Shown one piece after another: positions 25,949 to 35,650 of a DNA stretch of 64,000 nt. Source of the DNA: Tianweitania populi (GTDB lineage: Bacteria > Pseudomonadota > Alphaproteobacteria > Rhizobiales > Rhizobiaceae). Below the pieces are notes generated by a model, which searched no databases, was not told the DNA's origin, and saw only the letters and a program-made list of their open reading frames with translations. Each line of letters starts with the position of its first letter. The first letter of the stretch is position 1. The position numbers and the translations under genes are program-made. The stretch lies in the NCBI RefSeq assembly GCF_014652875.1, contig NZ_BMZQ01000002.1, forward strand, positions 1,101,501 to 1,165,500. The letters run 5' to 3'.

Positions 25949-26569
25949 TCAATCGCAATAGCCGGCCTGCTTAAGGAGCTTATAGGCCTGCAGAACTTCG
26001 CGCAGCGTGTCTTCGGATGCGCGGTCACCCCCGTTGGCGTCGGGATGATGCTTCTTCACCAACTCCTTGTAGCGCGCCTTCACCTGGGCTGAGGTCGCCT
26101 TGACGGTCAGGCCGAGCGTGATCAGCGCCTTGGCTTCCAGCGGCTTGGCCTTGCGCTCTTGCGGCGCCGTCGCTCCCGTTCCGAACATGTTGTAGGGATC
26201 GCGCATCCGGTAATAGCCGGCGCGGCCCGACCGCATCTGGGCCACATCGGGCGAGGAATTCGCGGTTCCTGCCGCCGTTCCCATTTTCCAGGTCGGGCGA
26301 TGGCCGGTCAGCGCTTCCTTCTGGAAGCGCGCGACTTCACCGTCGGGCACGCCCGAGAAGTAGTTGAAGCTCTTGTTGTATTCCCGCACATGGTCGAAGC
26401 AGAAGCGGAAATACTCGCCTTCGCGCATGCGCCCGACTGGTGCGCGATGCGTGCCTGGCTGATCGCATCCATCCCACTGGCAGCACGGCGCCTGGGATTG
26501 CGACGCAGCAGCAGCCTTCTTGTCCGGGCGGATGCGCAGTTTCTCGAAGGATTTCGAATAGCTCGTCAT
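25949..26569 (-). CDS. J-domain (DnaJ-like) protein
   Basis: The protein has 206 residues. The J domain is at the C-terminus: ALITLGLTVKATSAQVKARYKELVKKHHPDANGG is split around the essential HPD motif, then LREVLQAYKLLKQAGYC. The N-terminal half holds CCQWDGCDQPGTHRAP and CFDHVREYNKSFNYF, a conserved cysteine/histidine region of this rhizobial subfamily that may bind zinc. It would stimulate a DnaK ATPase for an unknown client; position next to cobS suggests, but does not prove, a role in chelatase assembly. ATG 26569 is preferred to the longer frame at 26635. It is divergent from bolA. Confidence 0.9.
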   Translation of the reverse strand: MTSYSKSFEKLRIRPDKKAAAASQSQAPCCQWDGCDQPGTHRAPVGRMREGEYFRFCFDHVREYNKSFNYFSGVPDGEVARFQKEALTGHRPTWKMGTAAGTANSSPDVAQMRSGRAGYYRMRDPYNMFGTGATAPQERKAKPLEAKALITLGLTVKATSAQVKARYKELVKKHHPDANGGDRASEDTLREVLQAYKLLKQAGYCD

Positions 26570-26733
26570 GGGTCGTTGTACTGTCTCCAAGCGCTGAAGT
26601 ATGCGAGCTTCGCGCAACGATACAAGAATTGACATTTGCGAATTGTGGCCCAGAACCCTGCTTCGACATGCGCCGCAACGGAAGGCGCGCCAGGTTCTTA
26701 GCCAGATGTGAGATATGGGAGCGACGAGGTTCG

Positions 26734-27018
26734 ATGTCCATCCAAGAAAAGATCGAAAGCAAGCTGACGCAGGCGCTGCAGCCGGAACGCCTCGATGTCA
26801 TTAATGAAAGCCACCTTCATGCCGGCCATCAGCCGAGTTTCGACGGTGCCGGCGAAACGCATTTCCGCGTCCGCGTCATTTCGGCGAAGTTCGAGGGCTT
26901 GAGCCGGATCGAGCGGCACCGCATGGTCAACGAACTTCTGGAAAACGAGCTTGCGGTGGACAAGGTGCACGCAATGGCGATCGAGCCGGCAGCACCGGGT
27001 GAATCGACGCGCTGGTAG
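26734..27018 (+). CDS. bolA: BolA family protein
   Basis: This 94-residue protein fits BolA: SIQEKIESKLTQALQPERLD, then the core SHLHAGH, THFRVRVISAKFEGLSRIER and VHAMAIEP. BolA pairs with monothiol glutaredoxin to coordinate a 2Fe-2S cluster and influences iron signalling and morphology. The frame stays open far upstream, but only the last 94 codons belong to the family, and GAGG precedes ATG 26734. Its stop codon ends exactly one base before the vapC stop on the other strand, leaving no intergenic space. Confidence 0.95.
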   Translation: MSIQEKIESKLTQALQPERLDVINESHLHAGHQPSFDGAGETHFRVRVISAKFEGLSRIERHRMVNELLENELAVDKVHAMAIEPAAPGESTRW

Positions 27019-27417
27019 TTACCAGACATTTCTGACGAAGGGATAATCCAGGATCTTCGTGTCGGCTGTAAGCAGCGGTATGTCGAGCAGGCGTGCCGTT
27101 GCCACGATCAGCCTGTCGGCCGGATCACGATGGAACGGGTCCGGCAGGCGATTGGCTTCAACGGCGATGCGGTTGTCGATCGGGATGAATTTGACGAACG
27201 GGTTGCCTTCCAGCTCGCGTAGCCAATCGTCGAGGTTCTGCTTGAGCCCGAGCCGTCCGCGTTCACAGAGCATGGTGATCTCCCACATCGAAATGGTAGA
27301 GACCAAAAGCGAAGTCTTCGCCTTCTCTTCCTCTATGAGGCTGAAGGCACGTTCAGAAAGGCGTGAGCCAATCTGGCCTGACCACCAAAGCAGTGTGTGA
27401 GTGTCCAGAAGGATCAC
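27019..27417 (-). CDS. PIN-domain toxin, VapC type
   Basis: The 132-residue PIN ribonuclease has the conserved acidic residues in place: ILLDTHTLLWW (first Asp), SMWEITML (Glu), DPADRLIVATA (Asp) and TADTKI (Asp). VapC toxins cleave tRNA or rRNA unless bound by the antitoxin. The start is GTG 27417, overlapping the antitoxin stop by 4 bp (GTGA). A longer TTG start at 27432 is less likely. It ends flush against bolA in a tail-to-tail arrangement, consistent with insertion of a TA module into the conserved bolA-aroB neighbourhood. Confidence 0.88.
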   Translation of the reverse strand: MILLDTHTLLWWSGQIGSRLSERAFSLIEEEKAKTSLLVSTISMWEITMLCERGRLGLKQNLDDWLRELEGNPFVKFIPIDNRIAVEANRLPDPFHRDPADRLIVATARLLDIPLLTADTKILDYPFVRNVW

Positions 27418-27683
27418 TTCAACACTTCCCAATCCTCCTCACCGACAGGGTCGAAAGGTCGGTCATAGAACAAGACGGAACCTCGAAGCCGAGCCAAGCT
27501 TTCTTCGCCCCGCCGACGTTCTTCGTCCGTCAAAGGCAGCGGCGGGGCATGTTCCAAGGTTTTCAACTCAAACACCGTCTTGCCGGCGTCCGTTACGATG
27601 ATGGTCTCGCCTCTGCGCTGTGCGGAGTCGAGCAGCTCAGCCGTGCGGTCTTCGAAATCCTTGCGGGTGACGTGAATGGTCAT
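27414..27683 (-). CDS. Phd/YefM-type antitoxin of the VapC pair
   Basis: This 89-residue protein starts MTIHVTRKDFEDRTAELLD, with the GETIIVTDAGKTVFELK segment of prevent-host-death antitoxins. These dimerise, bind their own promoter and neutralise the partner toxin through the C-terminus. The upstream extension of the frame overlaps aroB and is not coding in this sense. The start is ATG 27683 and the 44-bp gap to the aroB end probably holds the operator. Which subfamily it belongs to is less certain than its antitoxin role. Confidence 0.85.
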   Translation of the reverse strand: MTIHVTRKDFEDRTAELLDSAQRRGETIIVTDAGKTVFELKTLEHAPPLPLTDEERRRGEESLARLRGSVLFYDRPFDPVGEEDWEVLK

Positions 27684-27727
27684 GGCGTTCCATCCTTGGC
27701 TATAACCAAGAATAGTACAGGCCGCCT

Positions 27728-28855
27728 TTATCTTCCAGCCAGCCCGTCCTGCAAGAACGCCAGAACCTCCGATGCAGGCACATCCTTCGCGATGAAGCTT
27801 TGGCCGATGCCGCGGGTGAGGATGAAGGTGAGGGCGCCGCGGGAGACCTTCTTGTCCTGCGCGATGTAGCTGAGGAGCTTTTCGGCGTCGGGGAGGCAAC
27901 CGGGAACATCGGCGAGCGTCGTTGGCAGGCCGACGGCTTTCAGATGCGCCTCGACGCGCGTGGCATCGTCGGTGCTGGCCTGGTTCAGACGGGCGGAGAA
28001 GCGGTGCGCCAGGGCCATGCCGATCGCCACGCCTTCGCCGTGGACGAGGCGGGCGCTGTCATAGTTGGTGGCAGTTTCCAGGGCGTGGCCGAAAGTGTGG
28101 CCAAGATTGAGCAAAGCGCGATCGCCGGTTTCGAATTCGTCGCGAGCAACCACATCGGCCTTGGCCTGACAGGAGGCGGCGATGGCTTGCGTGCGGGCGG
28201 GGCCGCCGGCGAAGATGTCGCGCCAGTTTGCTTCCAGCCAGCTGAAGAAGTCGGGTTTGTCGATCAGGCCGTATTTGGCGACCTCGGCATAGCCGGCGCG
28301 AAATTCTCGTTCCGACAGGGTGTCGAGCGCGGAGGTATCGGCCAGCACGAGGCGCGGCTGGTGGAAGACGCCGACAAGGTTCTTGCCTTGCGCCGTGTTG
28401 ATGCCGGTCTTGCCGCCGACAGACGAATCGACCTGCGCCAGAAGCGAGGTCGGGATCTGGATGAAGTGCATGCCGCGGCGCACGATCCCGGCCGCGAAGC
28501 CTGCGAGATCGCCGATCACGCCGCCGCCAAGCGCCACGACGGCATCGCCGCGCTCGAGCCTTGCATCGAGAATGGCGCCGACGGTTTGTTGCAGGTGGTC
28601 GAAGCTTTTGGTTTTCTCACCGGCAGGCAAGGTCAAGGCGGCATGGCCGATGCCTGAAGCGTCCAGCGAGGCCTGCAGTCGCGCGAGGTGGCCGGCCGCA
28701 GCAACGTTTTCGTCGGTGATGATGGCGACGCGGATGCCGGGCAGGCGCGCCTGGATCTCGGTGCAGGCGCGATCGATCAGGCCGTTGCCGATCAGGATGT
28801 CATAGGCGCGGGTGCCGAGACCCACGGTCACGGTGCGGATTGGGTTGGTGGTCAT
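27728..28855 (-). CDS. aroB: 3-dehydroquinate synthase
   Basis: The 375-residue enzyme makes 3-dehydroquinate from DAHP (shikimate pathway step 2) using NAD+ and a divalent metal. [32 protein letters not shown] and EVAKYGLI are signature stretches, and the metal ligands are in GHTFGHALE and [10 protein letters not shown]. Its ATG overlaps the aroK stop by 4 bp (ATGA), the standard aroK-aroB coupling in proteobacteria. Downstream is the vapBC pair. Confidence 0.97.
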   Translation of the reverse strand: MTTNPIRTVTVGLGTRAYDILIGNGLIDRACTEIQARLPGIRVAIITDENVAAAGHLARLQASLDASGIGHAALTLPAGEKTKSFDHLQQTVGAILDARLERGDAVVALGGGVIGDLAGFAAGIVRRGMHFIQIPTSLLAQVDSSVGGKTGINTAQGKNLVGVFHQPRLVLADTSALDTLSEREFRAGYAEVAKYGLIDKPDFFSWLEANWRDIFAGGPARTQAIAASCQAKADVVARDEFETGDRALLNLGHTFGHALETATNYDSARLVHGEGVAIGMALAHRFSARLNQASTDDATRVEAHLKAVGLPTTLADVPGCLPDAEKLLSYIAQDKKVSRGALTFILTRGIGQSFIAKDVPASEVLAFLQDGLAGR

Positions 28856-29448
28856 GATGCGGATGCGGTCCTGCGGGTCGCGAGGTCGAGATAGCGGTCG
28901 AGCGCTTCGATGACTTCGGCGGTGATGACTTCGCGCTTCTCGTCGCGGCTTTCGATGGTGAGATCGGCTTGCGCGTAAGTGGGATAGCGGTCGTCCATCA
29001 GCTTAGCCATGGTTGCGCGGGGATCGGCGGTCTTGAGGAGCGGGCGGGTTTGCCTTTTGGACACACGGTCCATGAGGACGTCGAGATCGGCCTTGAGCCA
29101 CACCGAAATCGCGTGTTCCGCGACGATCGTGCGCGTTTGCGCATTCATGAAGGCGCCGCCGCCCGTGGACACGACGCCTGCGCCTTCGCGCACCAGACGC
29201 TCGATGACGCGGTGTTCCAGCGCGCGAAACTCCGGTTCGCCGTAGCGCTCGAACAGTTCGGGGACGGTGAGGCGCGAAACGGTTTCGATCTCGTGGTCGC
29301 TATCCACGAAAGGCAGGTCGAGCGCCTGCGCCACGCGGCGGCCGATCGAGGTTTTTCCAGCACCCATGAGGCCGACAAACACGATTGCGCGCGAACCCAG
29401 CCGGCTGACGAGCTGGTTGCGCAAAGGTGATTCGGCGGAAAGGGTCAT
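28852..29448 (-). CDS. aroK: Shikimate kinase
   Basis: This 198-residue kinase phosphorylates shikimate at the 3-OH. The P-loop is [12 protein letters not shown], followed by DSDHEIE for shikimate/Mg binding, STGGGAF and the lid KRQTRPLL. I chose ATG 29448 because AAGGAG lies 6 nt upstream; the frame is open to 29481. A slightly long N-terminus before the P-loop is usual in Alphaproteobacteria. It is co-transcribed with aroB and divergent from the small membrane protein and xerD. Confidence 0.96.
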   Translation of the reverse strand: MTLSAESPLRNQLVSRLGSRAIVFVGLMGAGKTSIGRRVAQALDLPFVDSDHEIETVSRLTVPELFERYGEPEFRALEHRVIERLVREGAGVVSTGGGAFMNAQTRTIVAEHAISVWLKADLDVLMDRVSKRQTRPLLKTADPRATMAKLMDDRYPTYAQADLTIESRDEKREVITAEVIEALDRYLDLATRRTASAS

Positions 29449-29621
29449 CACGGCTCCTTGTTGCGGCGACAAGCACCGCAAAACGGCAATGGCGTCAAGC
29501 GCCGAGCATCAACTCCCCTTCCTCATCCCGGCCTCATGCCGACCATCTGGCCTTGCCTTGGTGGGGCGGGCAGCGGATAAGATCAGACTGACTCGGACTG
29601 CATTATCGAGGCTGCCTGTTT

Positions 29622-29789
29622 ATGCCGACTTTGTTCCGGTTCGTGACCGTCATCGTCATTCTCGTTGCGCTTGTTTATGCGGCGATGTTTGCTCTGGCGA
29701 CCTTCGTTTCGCCACGTCAAACACAGATGGTCGTGCCGGTGCCGATCGAGCAGCTCGATCGCAACGCCGTGTCTTCGCCCAAGCCATGA
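29622..29789 (+). CDS. Small single-pass membrane protein (55 residues) upstream of xerD
   Basis: ATG 29622 opens a 55-codon frame ending at TGA 29787-29789, 10 bp before the xerD ATG. The product has a hydrophobic helix at about residues 7-30 ([16 protein letters not shown]) and a short polar C-terminal tail containing [14 protein letters not shown] small hypothetical protein at this spot between aroK and xerD is, from memory, common in Rhizobiales. No function is known. Coupled spacing and a clean frame support it, although the ribosome binding site is weak. Confidence 0.6.
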   Translation: MPTLFRFVTVIVILVALVYAAMFALATFVSPRQTQMVVPVPIEQLDRNAVSSPKP

Positions 29790-29799
29790 AGGTCGGATC

Positions 29800-30717
29800 A
29801 TGACGGGGAGTGGAGCCCGCATCGAGGCGTTCCTCGAAATGATGGTGGCCGAGCGCGGGGCCAGCGAAAACACGTTGCAATCCTATCGCCGCGATCTGGA
29901 AGATGCGGCCGACACTGTGGATGGGCCGCTGCATGAGGCGGCAACGCCGCAGTTGCGGGATTATCTGACCTCTCTCACCGCGCGCGGCTTTGCGGCAAGT
30001 TCGCAGGCGCGGCGGTTGTCGGCGCTACGTCAGTTTTTCAAGTTTCTGCATGCCGAAGGTGTCCGGACGGACGATCCCACCGGTACGCTCGACATGCCGC
30101 GCAAAGACCGCGCGCTGCCGGTGACGCTGAGCGAAGACAATGTCGGGCTGCTGTTGGACCGGGCCGAGCAGGAGGTCGGGGAAGCGGCGAGCGATGAAGC
30201 GCGCTTCGATGCCTTGCGCATGCACGCGCTGATCGAGGTTCTTTACGCCACGGGCCTGCGCGTGTCGGAGCTGGTCTCGCTGCCGGTCACGGTGGCGCGG
30301 CGCGACGAGCGCTTCTTTTTCGTGAAGGGCAAGGGCAACAAGGAGCGGCTGGTGCCGCTGACGGCTAAGGCGCAAACGGCCATGAAGGCGTGGCTTGGTG
30401 CGCGGGCTGCGAAGCCGGTCTATGCGGGATCTCGTTTCCTGTTTCCGGCGTCATCGGAAAGCGGGCATCTTGCGCGTCAGGTTTTTGCGCGTGACCTCAA
30501 GGGACTGGCGGCCCGAGCTGGCTTGAACGCGGCCGATCTGTCGCCGCATGTGCTGCGCCATGCCTTTGCCAGCCACCTGCTGCAGAACGGTGCGGATCTT
30601 CGCGCGGTGCAGCAATTGCTGGGCCATGCCGATATTTCCACCACCCAGATCTACACGCATGTCTTGGAAAAGCGGCTGATCGCATTGGTGAATGACCATC
30701 ATCCGCTTGCCGACTAG
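29800..30717 (+). CDS. xerD: Site-specific tyrosine recombinase XerD
   Basis: The 305-residue recombinase has the full catalytic set: Arg154 (TGLRVSEL), a beta-hairpin Lys around 176-178 (VKGKGNKER), His250/Arg253 ([10 protein letters not shown]), His276 (LGHADIS) and nucleophile Tyr285 (TTQIYTH). With XerC it resolves chromosome dimers at dif under FtsK control. Length and location before accA are those of the housekeeping enzyme in rhizobia, so it is not evidence of an integrative element. ATG 29800 is chosen; earlier codons in this frame overlap the small membrane gene. Confidence 0.95.
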   Translation: MTGSGARIEAFLEMMVAERGASENTLQSYRRDLEDAADTVDGPLHEAATPQLRDYLTSLTARGFAASSQARRLSALRQFFKFLHAEGVRTDDPTGTLDMPRKDRALPVTLSEDNVGLLLDRAEQEVGEAASDEARFDALRMHALIEVLYATGLRVSELVSLPVTVARRDERFFFVKGKGNKERLVPLTAKAQTAMKAWLGARAAKPVYAGSRFLFPASSESGHLARQVFARDLKGLAARAGLNAADLSPHVLRHAFASHLLQNGADLRAVQQLLGHADISTTQIYTHVLEKRLIALVNDHHPLAD

Positions 30718-30812
30718 GTGCTGGCGGGCTATTTGCCAGCCGAGCCCGAAACGGGTAATCCCGTTGGTTTCCGTTTGACGGGTTCTCAGTCCGAGGGTTT
30801 CTGGCCAGCCGC

Positions 30813-31763
30813 ATGTACAACTATCTCGATTTCGAAAAGCCGGTCGCCGACCTCGAAGGCAAGATCGTTGAACTCAAGAAGCTGAGCGAGACCGGCGGCG
30901 CCGTCGACGTGGCCGATGAGATCTCGCGGCTGGAAAAGCGTTCGCGCGATGCGCTGCGCGACGCCTACAAGGCGCTGACGCCGTGGCAAAAGGCGCAGGT
31001 TGCGCGCCATCCCGACCGGCCGCATTGCGTCGATTACATCGCCCAGTTGATGACCGATTACACGCCGCTGGCCGGTGATCGTGCTTTTGGCGAGGATAAC
31101 GCCCTTCTTTGCGGCTTCGCGCGCTTCCGCGGTGAGCCGGTGGCGGTGATCGGCCAGGAAAAGGGCACCGACACGCAAAGCCGCCTGAAGCACAATTTCG
31201 GCATGGCGCGGCCGGAAGGCTATCGCAAGGCCGTGCGCGTGATGGAACTGGCCGACAAGTTCGGCATCCCGCTGATCTCGCTGGTTGACACCGCCGGTGC
31301 TTATCCCGGCATTGGCGCGGAAGAACGTGGCCAGGCGGAAGCGATCGCGCGCTCGACCTCGGCCTGTCTCGGGCTGCGGGTGCCCAACATTTCCGTGATC
31401 ATCGGCGAAGGTGGTTCGGGCGGGGCGATTGCGATCGCGACGGCGAACAAGGTTTATATGCTGGAGCACTCCATCTATTCGGTGATCTCGCCGGAAGGAG
31501 CTGCGTCCATTTTGTGGCACGATTCGACACGTGCCCGCGACGCTGCCACCAACATGAAGATCACCGCGCAGGACCTTCTGGAAATGAAGGTGATCGACGG
31601 CATCATCGCAGAACCGCTGGGCGGCGCCCATCGCGGCGCAGAAGCCGTCATGCGGGCTGCCGGCGACCAGATCGCAGCCGGCTTCCGCGAGCTTTCCGAG
31701 GCGACCCATGATTATCGCGAGCATCGCCGCGACAAGTTCCTCGCCATCGGCCGCACGCTTTAA
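30813..31763 (+). CDS. accA: Acetyl-CoA carboxylase carboxyltransferase subunit alpha
   Basis: The 316-residue AccA pairs with AccD to transfer the carboxyl group from biotin to acetyl-CoA, the committed step of fatty acid synthesis. Typical segments are YLDFEKPVADLEGKI at the start, ARHPDRPHCVDYI, VIGQEKGTDT, GMARPEGYRKAVRVM, DTAGAYPGIGAEERGQ and GEGGSGGAIAI. The start is ATG 30813. The 95 bp since xerD contain a weak hairpin and probably an independent promoter. Confidence 0.97.
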   Translation: MYNYLDFEKPVADLEGKIVELKKLSETGGAVDVADEISRLEKRSRDALRDAYKALTPWQKAQVARHPDRPHCVDYIAQLMTDYTPLAGDRAFGEDNALLCGFARFRGEPVAVIGQEKGTDTQSRLKHNFGMARPEGYRKAVRVMELADKFGIPLISLVDTAGAYPGIGAEERGQAEAIARSTSACLGLRVPNISVIIGEGGSGGAIAIATANKVYMLEHSIYSVISPEGAASILWHDSTRARDAATNMKITAQDLLEMKVIDGIIAEPLGGAHRGAEAVMRAAGDQIAAGFRELSEATHDYREHRRDKFLAIGRTL

Positions 31764-31960
31764 GCGGCGGCCTCGATCGGGATCGGCGGCTGCCACAAAT
31801 TTGCCGTTGCGGTACGTTTGAAGCTGCTTGAAGAGGGATGCCGAGGGGTCGGCCACTTCCGGGGCTTGTTGTAATCTTTTGTAAGGGTTAACGGCTCTAG
31901 AATGCGATCCATCGGGGTGCCAACCCTGCTGTTCGTGGTCACTGGAAACGTTCTGCCGCC

Positions 31961-33187
31961 ATGCCGCTTCGTCTTCTTCGCGCCAGCCTGATCCTGTCCG
32001 CCGTCGTTCTCGCCGGCTGCAACGGGTCGATCGACGATATCGCTCCCAAGGCGACACAAGAGCTATCGCCCAAGCTGATCTCCGACATGAAGACCAAGGG
32101 CATGTCCCAGACGTCGCCGATCATGGTCCGGATCTTCAAGGAAGAGGGCAAGCTCGAAGTCTGGAAGCAGAAGACGACGGGCCGCTACGACCTGCTGGCC
32201 TCCTACGACATCTGCAAATGGTCGGGTAAGCTCGGCCCGAAATATATCGAGGGCGACCGCCAGGCGCCGGAAGGGTTCTATACCGTCCAGCCCGGCCAGA
32301 TGAATCCGAATTCCAGCTACTACCTGTCGTTCAATATCGGCTTTCCCAACGCCTATGATCGCGTTCACGGCCGCTCAGGCCAGCATCTGATGGTGCATGG
32401 TGCCTGCTCGTCGTCGGGTTGCTATTCCATGACGGACGCACAGGTCGGTCAGATCTATGCGCTGGCGCGCGAGGCCTTCAAGGGCGGCCAGACCTCGTTC
32501 CAGATTCAGGCGTTTCCGTTCCGGATGACGGCGGCCAACATGGCTCGCTACAAGGATGATCCGAACTACGCGTTCTGGACCATGCTGAAGGAAGGCTACG
32601 ACCACTTCGAGATCACCAAGGTGCCGCCGAAGGTCGATGTCTGTGAAAAACGCTATGTCTTCAACCAGATTTCGGACCAGCCGATGTCGGCGGCCGGCGC
32701 TTGCCCGGTAACGGCCCAGCCGGAATCGCTGCAGACCGCCTACCAGACCTACACCAAGACTTATGAAGCGGCCTTCAGCACGGCCGCGAATGGCGGCTCC
32801 AAGCTTGCTCCTATGTCGTCCATCGGCGGCTTGAAGGAAGCGGCGATCGTGGCCGAATGGAGCAAAAAGCGCTCGCGCGGCGAACGCGTGCCCATGGAGC
32901 CGCCATCGTTGAACCCTGATGGCTCCGTGACGCAAACCGATCGCATGGGCCGCATCGACTCGCCCGCTGGCCGCAAGATGGCCGCGCTGGAAGCCGAGAA
33001 GGAAGCCAAGGAAAAGGCAGCTGCTGCCAAGAAGGCCCAAGCTGTTGCCGCCGCCACGCCGCCGGCGCCGACCGTGCCTGCTGCCGCGCAAGTCACGCCG
33101 GTTGAAGTGACGCCGGAAACCGGTGTTGCCGAGCCAAAAGCCGGCTTCCTGTCCGGTCTGCGCCGGCGCATGGCCTCGACCAACTGA
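31961..33187 (+). CDS. L,D-transpeptidase (YkuD/ErfK family) lipoprotein
   Basis: The 408-residue protein starts with a lipoprotein signal (MPLRLLRASLILSAVVLAGC, Cys20). The YkuD catalytic region is visible as QHLMVHGACSSSGCYSMT with the catalytic His and Cys. It would form or remove peptidoglycan 3-3 links, or link lipoproteins to peptidoglycan, in the periplasm. The last 80 residues are Lys/Ala/Pro-rich low complexity, probably disordered, and end in GFLSGLRRRM. The 197-bp gap upstream contains no gene; a promoter there is likely but not resolved. Confidence 0.88.
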   Translation: MPLRLLRASLILSAVVLAGCNGSIDDIAPKATQELSPKLISDMKTKGMSQTSPIMVRIFKEEGKLEVWKQKTTGRYDLLASYDICKWSGKLGPKYIEGDRQAPEGFYTVQPGQMNPNSSYYLSFNIGFPNAYDRVHGRSGQHLMVHGACSSSGCYSMTDAQVGQIYALAREAFKGGQTSFQIQAFPFRMTAANMARYKDDPNYAFWTMLKEGYDHFEITKVPPKVDVCEKRYVFNQISDQPMSAAGACPVTAQPESLQTAYQTYTKTYEAAFSTAANGGSKLAPMSSIGGLKEAAIVAEWSKKRSRGERVPMEPPSLNPDGSVTQTDRMGRIDSPAGRKMAALEAEKEAKEKAAAAKKAQAVAAATPPAPTVPAAAQVTPVEVTPETGVAEPKAGFLSGLRRRMASTN

Positions 33188-33197
33188 TCCCGAGCCC

Positions 33198-33422
33198 TTG
33201 AGTGCCGAGATCTATGATCTGCGCGGGCTGAATTGCCCGCTGCCCGTGCTGCGCACCGCCAAGCGCCTCGCGGGCATGGCCTCCGGCGCGATTCTGGTGG
33301 TGGAAACCACCGACCCCTTGGCCGGTCTCGATATCCCCGCCTTCTGTCAGCAGGACGGGCACCAACTGATTTCAGCCGAGACGCTGGACGGCGGGCATCG
33401 CTTTACGATCGTGAAGGGGTGA
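33198..33422 (+). CDS. TusA-family sulfurtransferase
   Basis: About 74 residues: YDLRGLNCPLPVLRTAKRL carries the single catalytic Cys in the CPxP motif of TusA/SirA proteins, which relay persulfide sulfur for tRNA thiolation, molybdenum cofactor and other uses. The best in-frame start is TTG 33198, 10 bp after the transpeptidase stop; the frame extends upstream only within that gene. Operon membership is suggested by the small gap. Specific sulfur acceptors cannot be read from the sequence. Confidence 0.85.
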   Translation: MSAEIYDLRGLNCPLPVLRTAKRLAGMASGAILVVETTDPLAGLDIPAFCQQDGHQLISAETLDGGHRFTIVKG

Positions 33423-33437
33423 CACAGTCACCCGCTT

Positions 33438-34532
33438 TCAGATCTTCAGTCCCGCAATTGCCAGCGGGTTGTCCGTCATCGCGGCACGGTCTGGCGTATC
33501 CACGGCTGGGCGGCTGGTGAGGGCGGCGAAGAGTTTGCGGACGTAATCTTCCGGCACATCCTTGGTGATCAAGATCATGCGGGTTCCGCGTGTGCCTTCC
33601 GGCCATTTGGGCAAACGGGCAGGGGGATGCAGGATGGTTTGCACGCCATGCAGCACAAGCGGATGGGCTGGATCTTCGCTGAGCTCGATGATGCCCTTCA
33701 TGCGAAGAAGGCGCTCGCCATAGCTGGCTTGCAGCAGGTCCACGAACATTTCCACCGCGGCACTTGGAATCGGACCCGGATGCGTCAGAGAGAAGGTGCG
33801 AATGCTGGTATCGTGGTGATGATGGTGGTCGCCATGGTCATGATGGTGATGGTCATCGTGCACGTCGTCATGAGCGGCGCGGCCGAGCCAGCGCTGCACA
33901 TCCACGCTCTTGGTTTCGGGATCATAAAGCCCGCAGGCAAGGAGCGAAACGAGATCGTCGGCGCGCGACGCTTCGCGAATTTTGGCATTCGGATTGAGGC
34001 TGTGCAAGGCCGCGCGCAGATCAGCCACCCCTGCCGGATCGGCGAGATCGGTCTTGGTGAGAACCAGCCGATCGGCAACCGCGACCTGCTTTACTGCTTC
34101 CGGATGCACATCCAGCGTGCGCGCGCCATGCACGGCATCGACGGTCGTCACCACGCCGTCGAGCCGCAGCGTACGCACGAGCATGGGATGCGCCATCAAG
34201 GCGTGCAAAACCGGCGCGGGATCGGCTAAGCCGGTGGTTTCGATCACGATGCGCTTCATCGCGGCGATGCGGCCATCGCGCAGGCGCTCCACCAGATCGC
34301 TCAGCGTGTCCACCAGCTCGCCGCGTACGGTGCAGCACAGGCAGCCGCCGGCCAGCTCGATGATGCCGTCAGTCGCGCGTTCCACCAGCGCATGATCGAT
34401 CGAAACTTCGCCGAACTCGTTGACGATCACCGCCGTATCCGCCAGCTGCGGCTCCTTGATCAGACGGTTGAGCAGCGTGGTTTTTCCCGAACCGAGAAAG
34501 CCGGTCAGGACGGAAACGGGAATGGGGAACAC
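33438..34532 (-). CDS. CobW/COG0523 family GTPase metallochaperone with His-rich loop
   Basis: This 364-residue G3E GTPase has Walker A GSGKT at 14-18, the metal-binding GGCLCC at 62-67 and the guanine-specificity motif TKTD at about 159-162, plus a C-terminal CobW domain. Residues 221-240 contain about a dozen His interspersed with Asp, a probable zinc, cobalt or nickel reservoir. Family members deliver metals, including Zn under starvation and Co for cobalamin. The start is GTG 34532, only 5 nt after the D,D-carboxypeptidase stop, so they share a message. I see no Zur box. cobST is 8 kb away, so a cobalt role is possible but unproven. Confidence 0.88.
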   Translation of the reverse strand: MFPIPVSVLTGFLGSGKTTLLNRLIKEPQLADTAVIVNEFGEVSIDHALVERATDGIIELAGGCLCCTVRGELVDTLSDLVERLRDGRIAAMKRIVIETTGLADPAPVLHALMAHPMLVRTLRLDGVVTTVDAVHGARTLDVHPEAVKQVAVADRLVLTKTDLADPAGVADLRAALHSLNPNAKIREASRADDLVSLLACGLYDPETKSVDVQRWLGRAAHDDVHDDHHHHDHGDHHHHHDTSIRTFSLTHPGPIPSAAVEMFVDLLQASYGERLLRMKGIIELSEDPAHPLVLHGVQTILHPPARLPKWPEGTRGTRMILITKDVPEDYVRKLFAALTSRPAVDTPDRAAMTDNPLAIAGLKI

Positions 34533-34537
34533 GGGTA

Positions 34538-35650
34538 TCAGCCGCCTTGTTCGACCGCGCTGACGGCGGCTGCGGTGTTGGGCTCGTAATCGGGCCGCGG
34601 CGTCGGGATCGGCACATCGGCAAAGCGTGGCTGCGTCGACTTAGGACCCGTCGCGCCGCCAAGCGCCACGCTGACCACGACGCGCGGCCGCGTCATTTCA
34701 ACGAGGAAAGGCGACGGCACCAGCGGCTTGCCTTCGGCGTCGCGCGTTTTGGCAATGCGCTTCTGCGCTTCTTCCGTGCAGATCTCGTTGCGCATGTTGC
34801 CGGCGGTGGTCAAATCCTCGCCGCTGCGGGGAAGATCGGCCAGGAGGGGTGCGGCATCCGATGACTTGCCGAAGCCTGCGGTCAGAAGCTCAGCGGTGCG
34901 ATAATCGCGGGCATCCGTCGAAACGGCGCCGAGCACAATGGCCATGATCTGCCGGTTGTTTCGGGTTGCGGTCGCCACGACATTGAAGCCGGCCGGGCAG
35001 GTATAGCCGGTCTTCATGCCATCGGCGCCTTCGAAGCTGCCGATCAGCCCATTATGGTTGGGGATCACCTGATCGCCGGCCGCAATCGCCTCGATGTCGA
35101 AATAATTGGCATATTGTGGGAAATCCTGGTGCAGGGCGGTGGCGAGAACGGCAATGTCATGCGCGCTGGTGTAATGGTTTTCGTCATGAAGGCCGTGCGC
35201 ATTCATGAAATGCGAGCCGTTCATGCCGAGCCGTGCCGCTTCCTTGTTCATGCGCTCGGCGAAGCCGGCAACCGAGCCGCCGACGTTTTCCGCAAGCGCT
35301 GTGGTGACGTCGTTGGCGGACTTCACCATCATGATCTTCAAGGCAGTGTCGACCGACAGCACGGAGCCCTCGGGATAGCCCATCTTGCTTGGCGGTTCCT
35401 TGGTCGCCCTCTTGGTGATCTCGATGGGCGACAGCAGCGTGATCTCGCCGGCTTGGATGGCGCGGAAGGTCACGTAAACCGACATCAGCTTGGTGATCGA
35501 GGCCGGATACCAGCGCTTGTAGGCATCTTCCTGCTCGAGAACCCTGCCGGTGCCGGTGTCCACCACGATCGACGGGCCGGCGAAAGCCTCGCCGTGAAGG
35601 GTGGTCAGCAGACCTGCGGAAAGAAGCGCGGCAAACAGCTTTCTGGTCAA
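34538..35650 (-). CDS. D-alanyl-D-alanine carboxypeptidase (S11 family)
   Basis: A penicillin-binding-type serine peptidase: SITK (SxxK nucleophile), SAN (SxN) and KTGYT (KTG) are all present in the right order, with [16 protein letters not shown] around the nucleophile. It removes the terminal D-Ala of peptidoglycan peptides in the periplasm. I chose TTG 35650, which gives a standard signal peptide [15 protein letters not shown] ending at AFAGP; a TTG at 35713 would add 21 residues. The C-terminal tail is Pro/Thr-rich and shorter than the DacA membrane anchor. The gene is the first of the pair with the CobW GTPase. Confidence 0.9.
   Translation of the reverse strand: MTRKLFAALLSAGLLTTLHGEAFAGPSIVVDTGTGRVLEQEDAYKRWYPASITKLMSVYVTFRAIQAGEITLLSPIEITKRATKEPPSKMGYPEGSVLSVDTALKIMMVKSANDVTTALAENVGGSVAGFAERMNKEAARLGMNGSHFMNAHGLHDENHYTSAHDIAVLATALHQDFPQYANYFDIEAIAAGDQVIPNHNGLIGSFEGADGMKTGYTCPAGFNVVATATRNNRQIMAIVLGAVSTDARDYRTAELLTAGFGKSSDAAPLLADLPRSGEDLTTAGNMRNEICTEEAQKRIAKTRDAEGKPLVPSPFLVEMTRPRVVVSVALGGATGPKSTQPRFADVPIPTPRPDYEPNTAAAVSAVEQGG

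Noticed and set aside
29800-30717. Tyrosine recombinase as a sign of a genomic island
   Set aside because: Length, motifs and position before accA match housekeeping XerD; there are no att repeats or phage genes.
33810-33872. Repetitive GTG/ATG-like tract resembling a microsatellite or CRISPR-like repeat
   Set aside because: It is simply the coding sequence for the His-rich loop of the CobW GTPase, in frame and without regular spacers.
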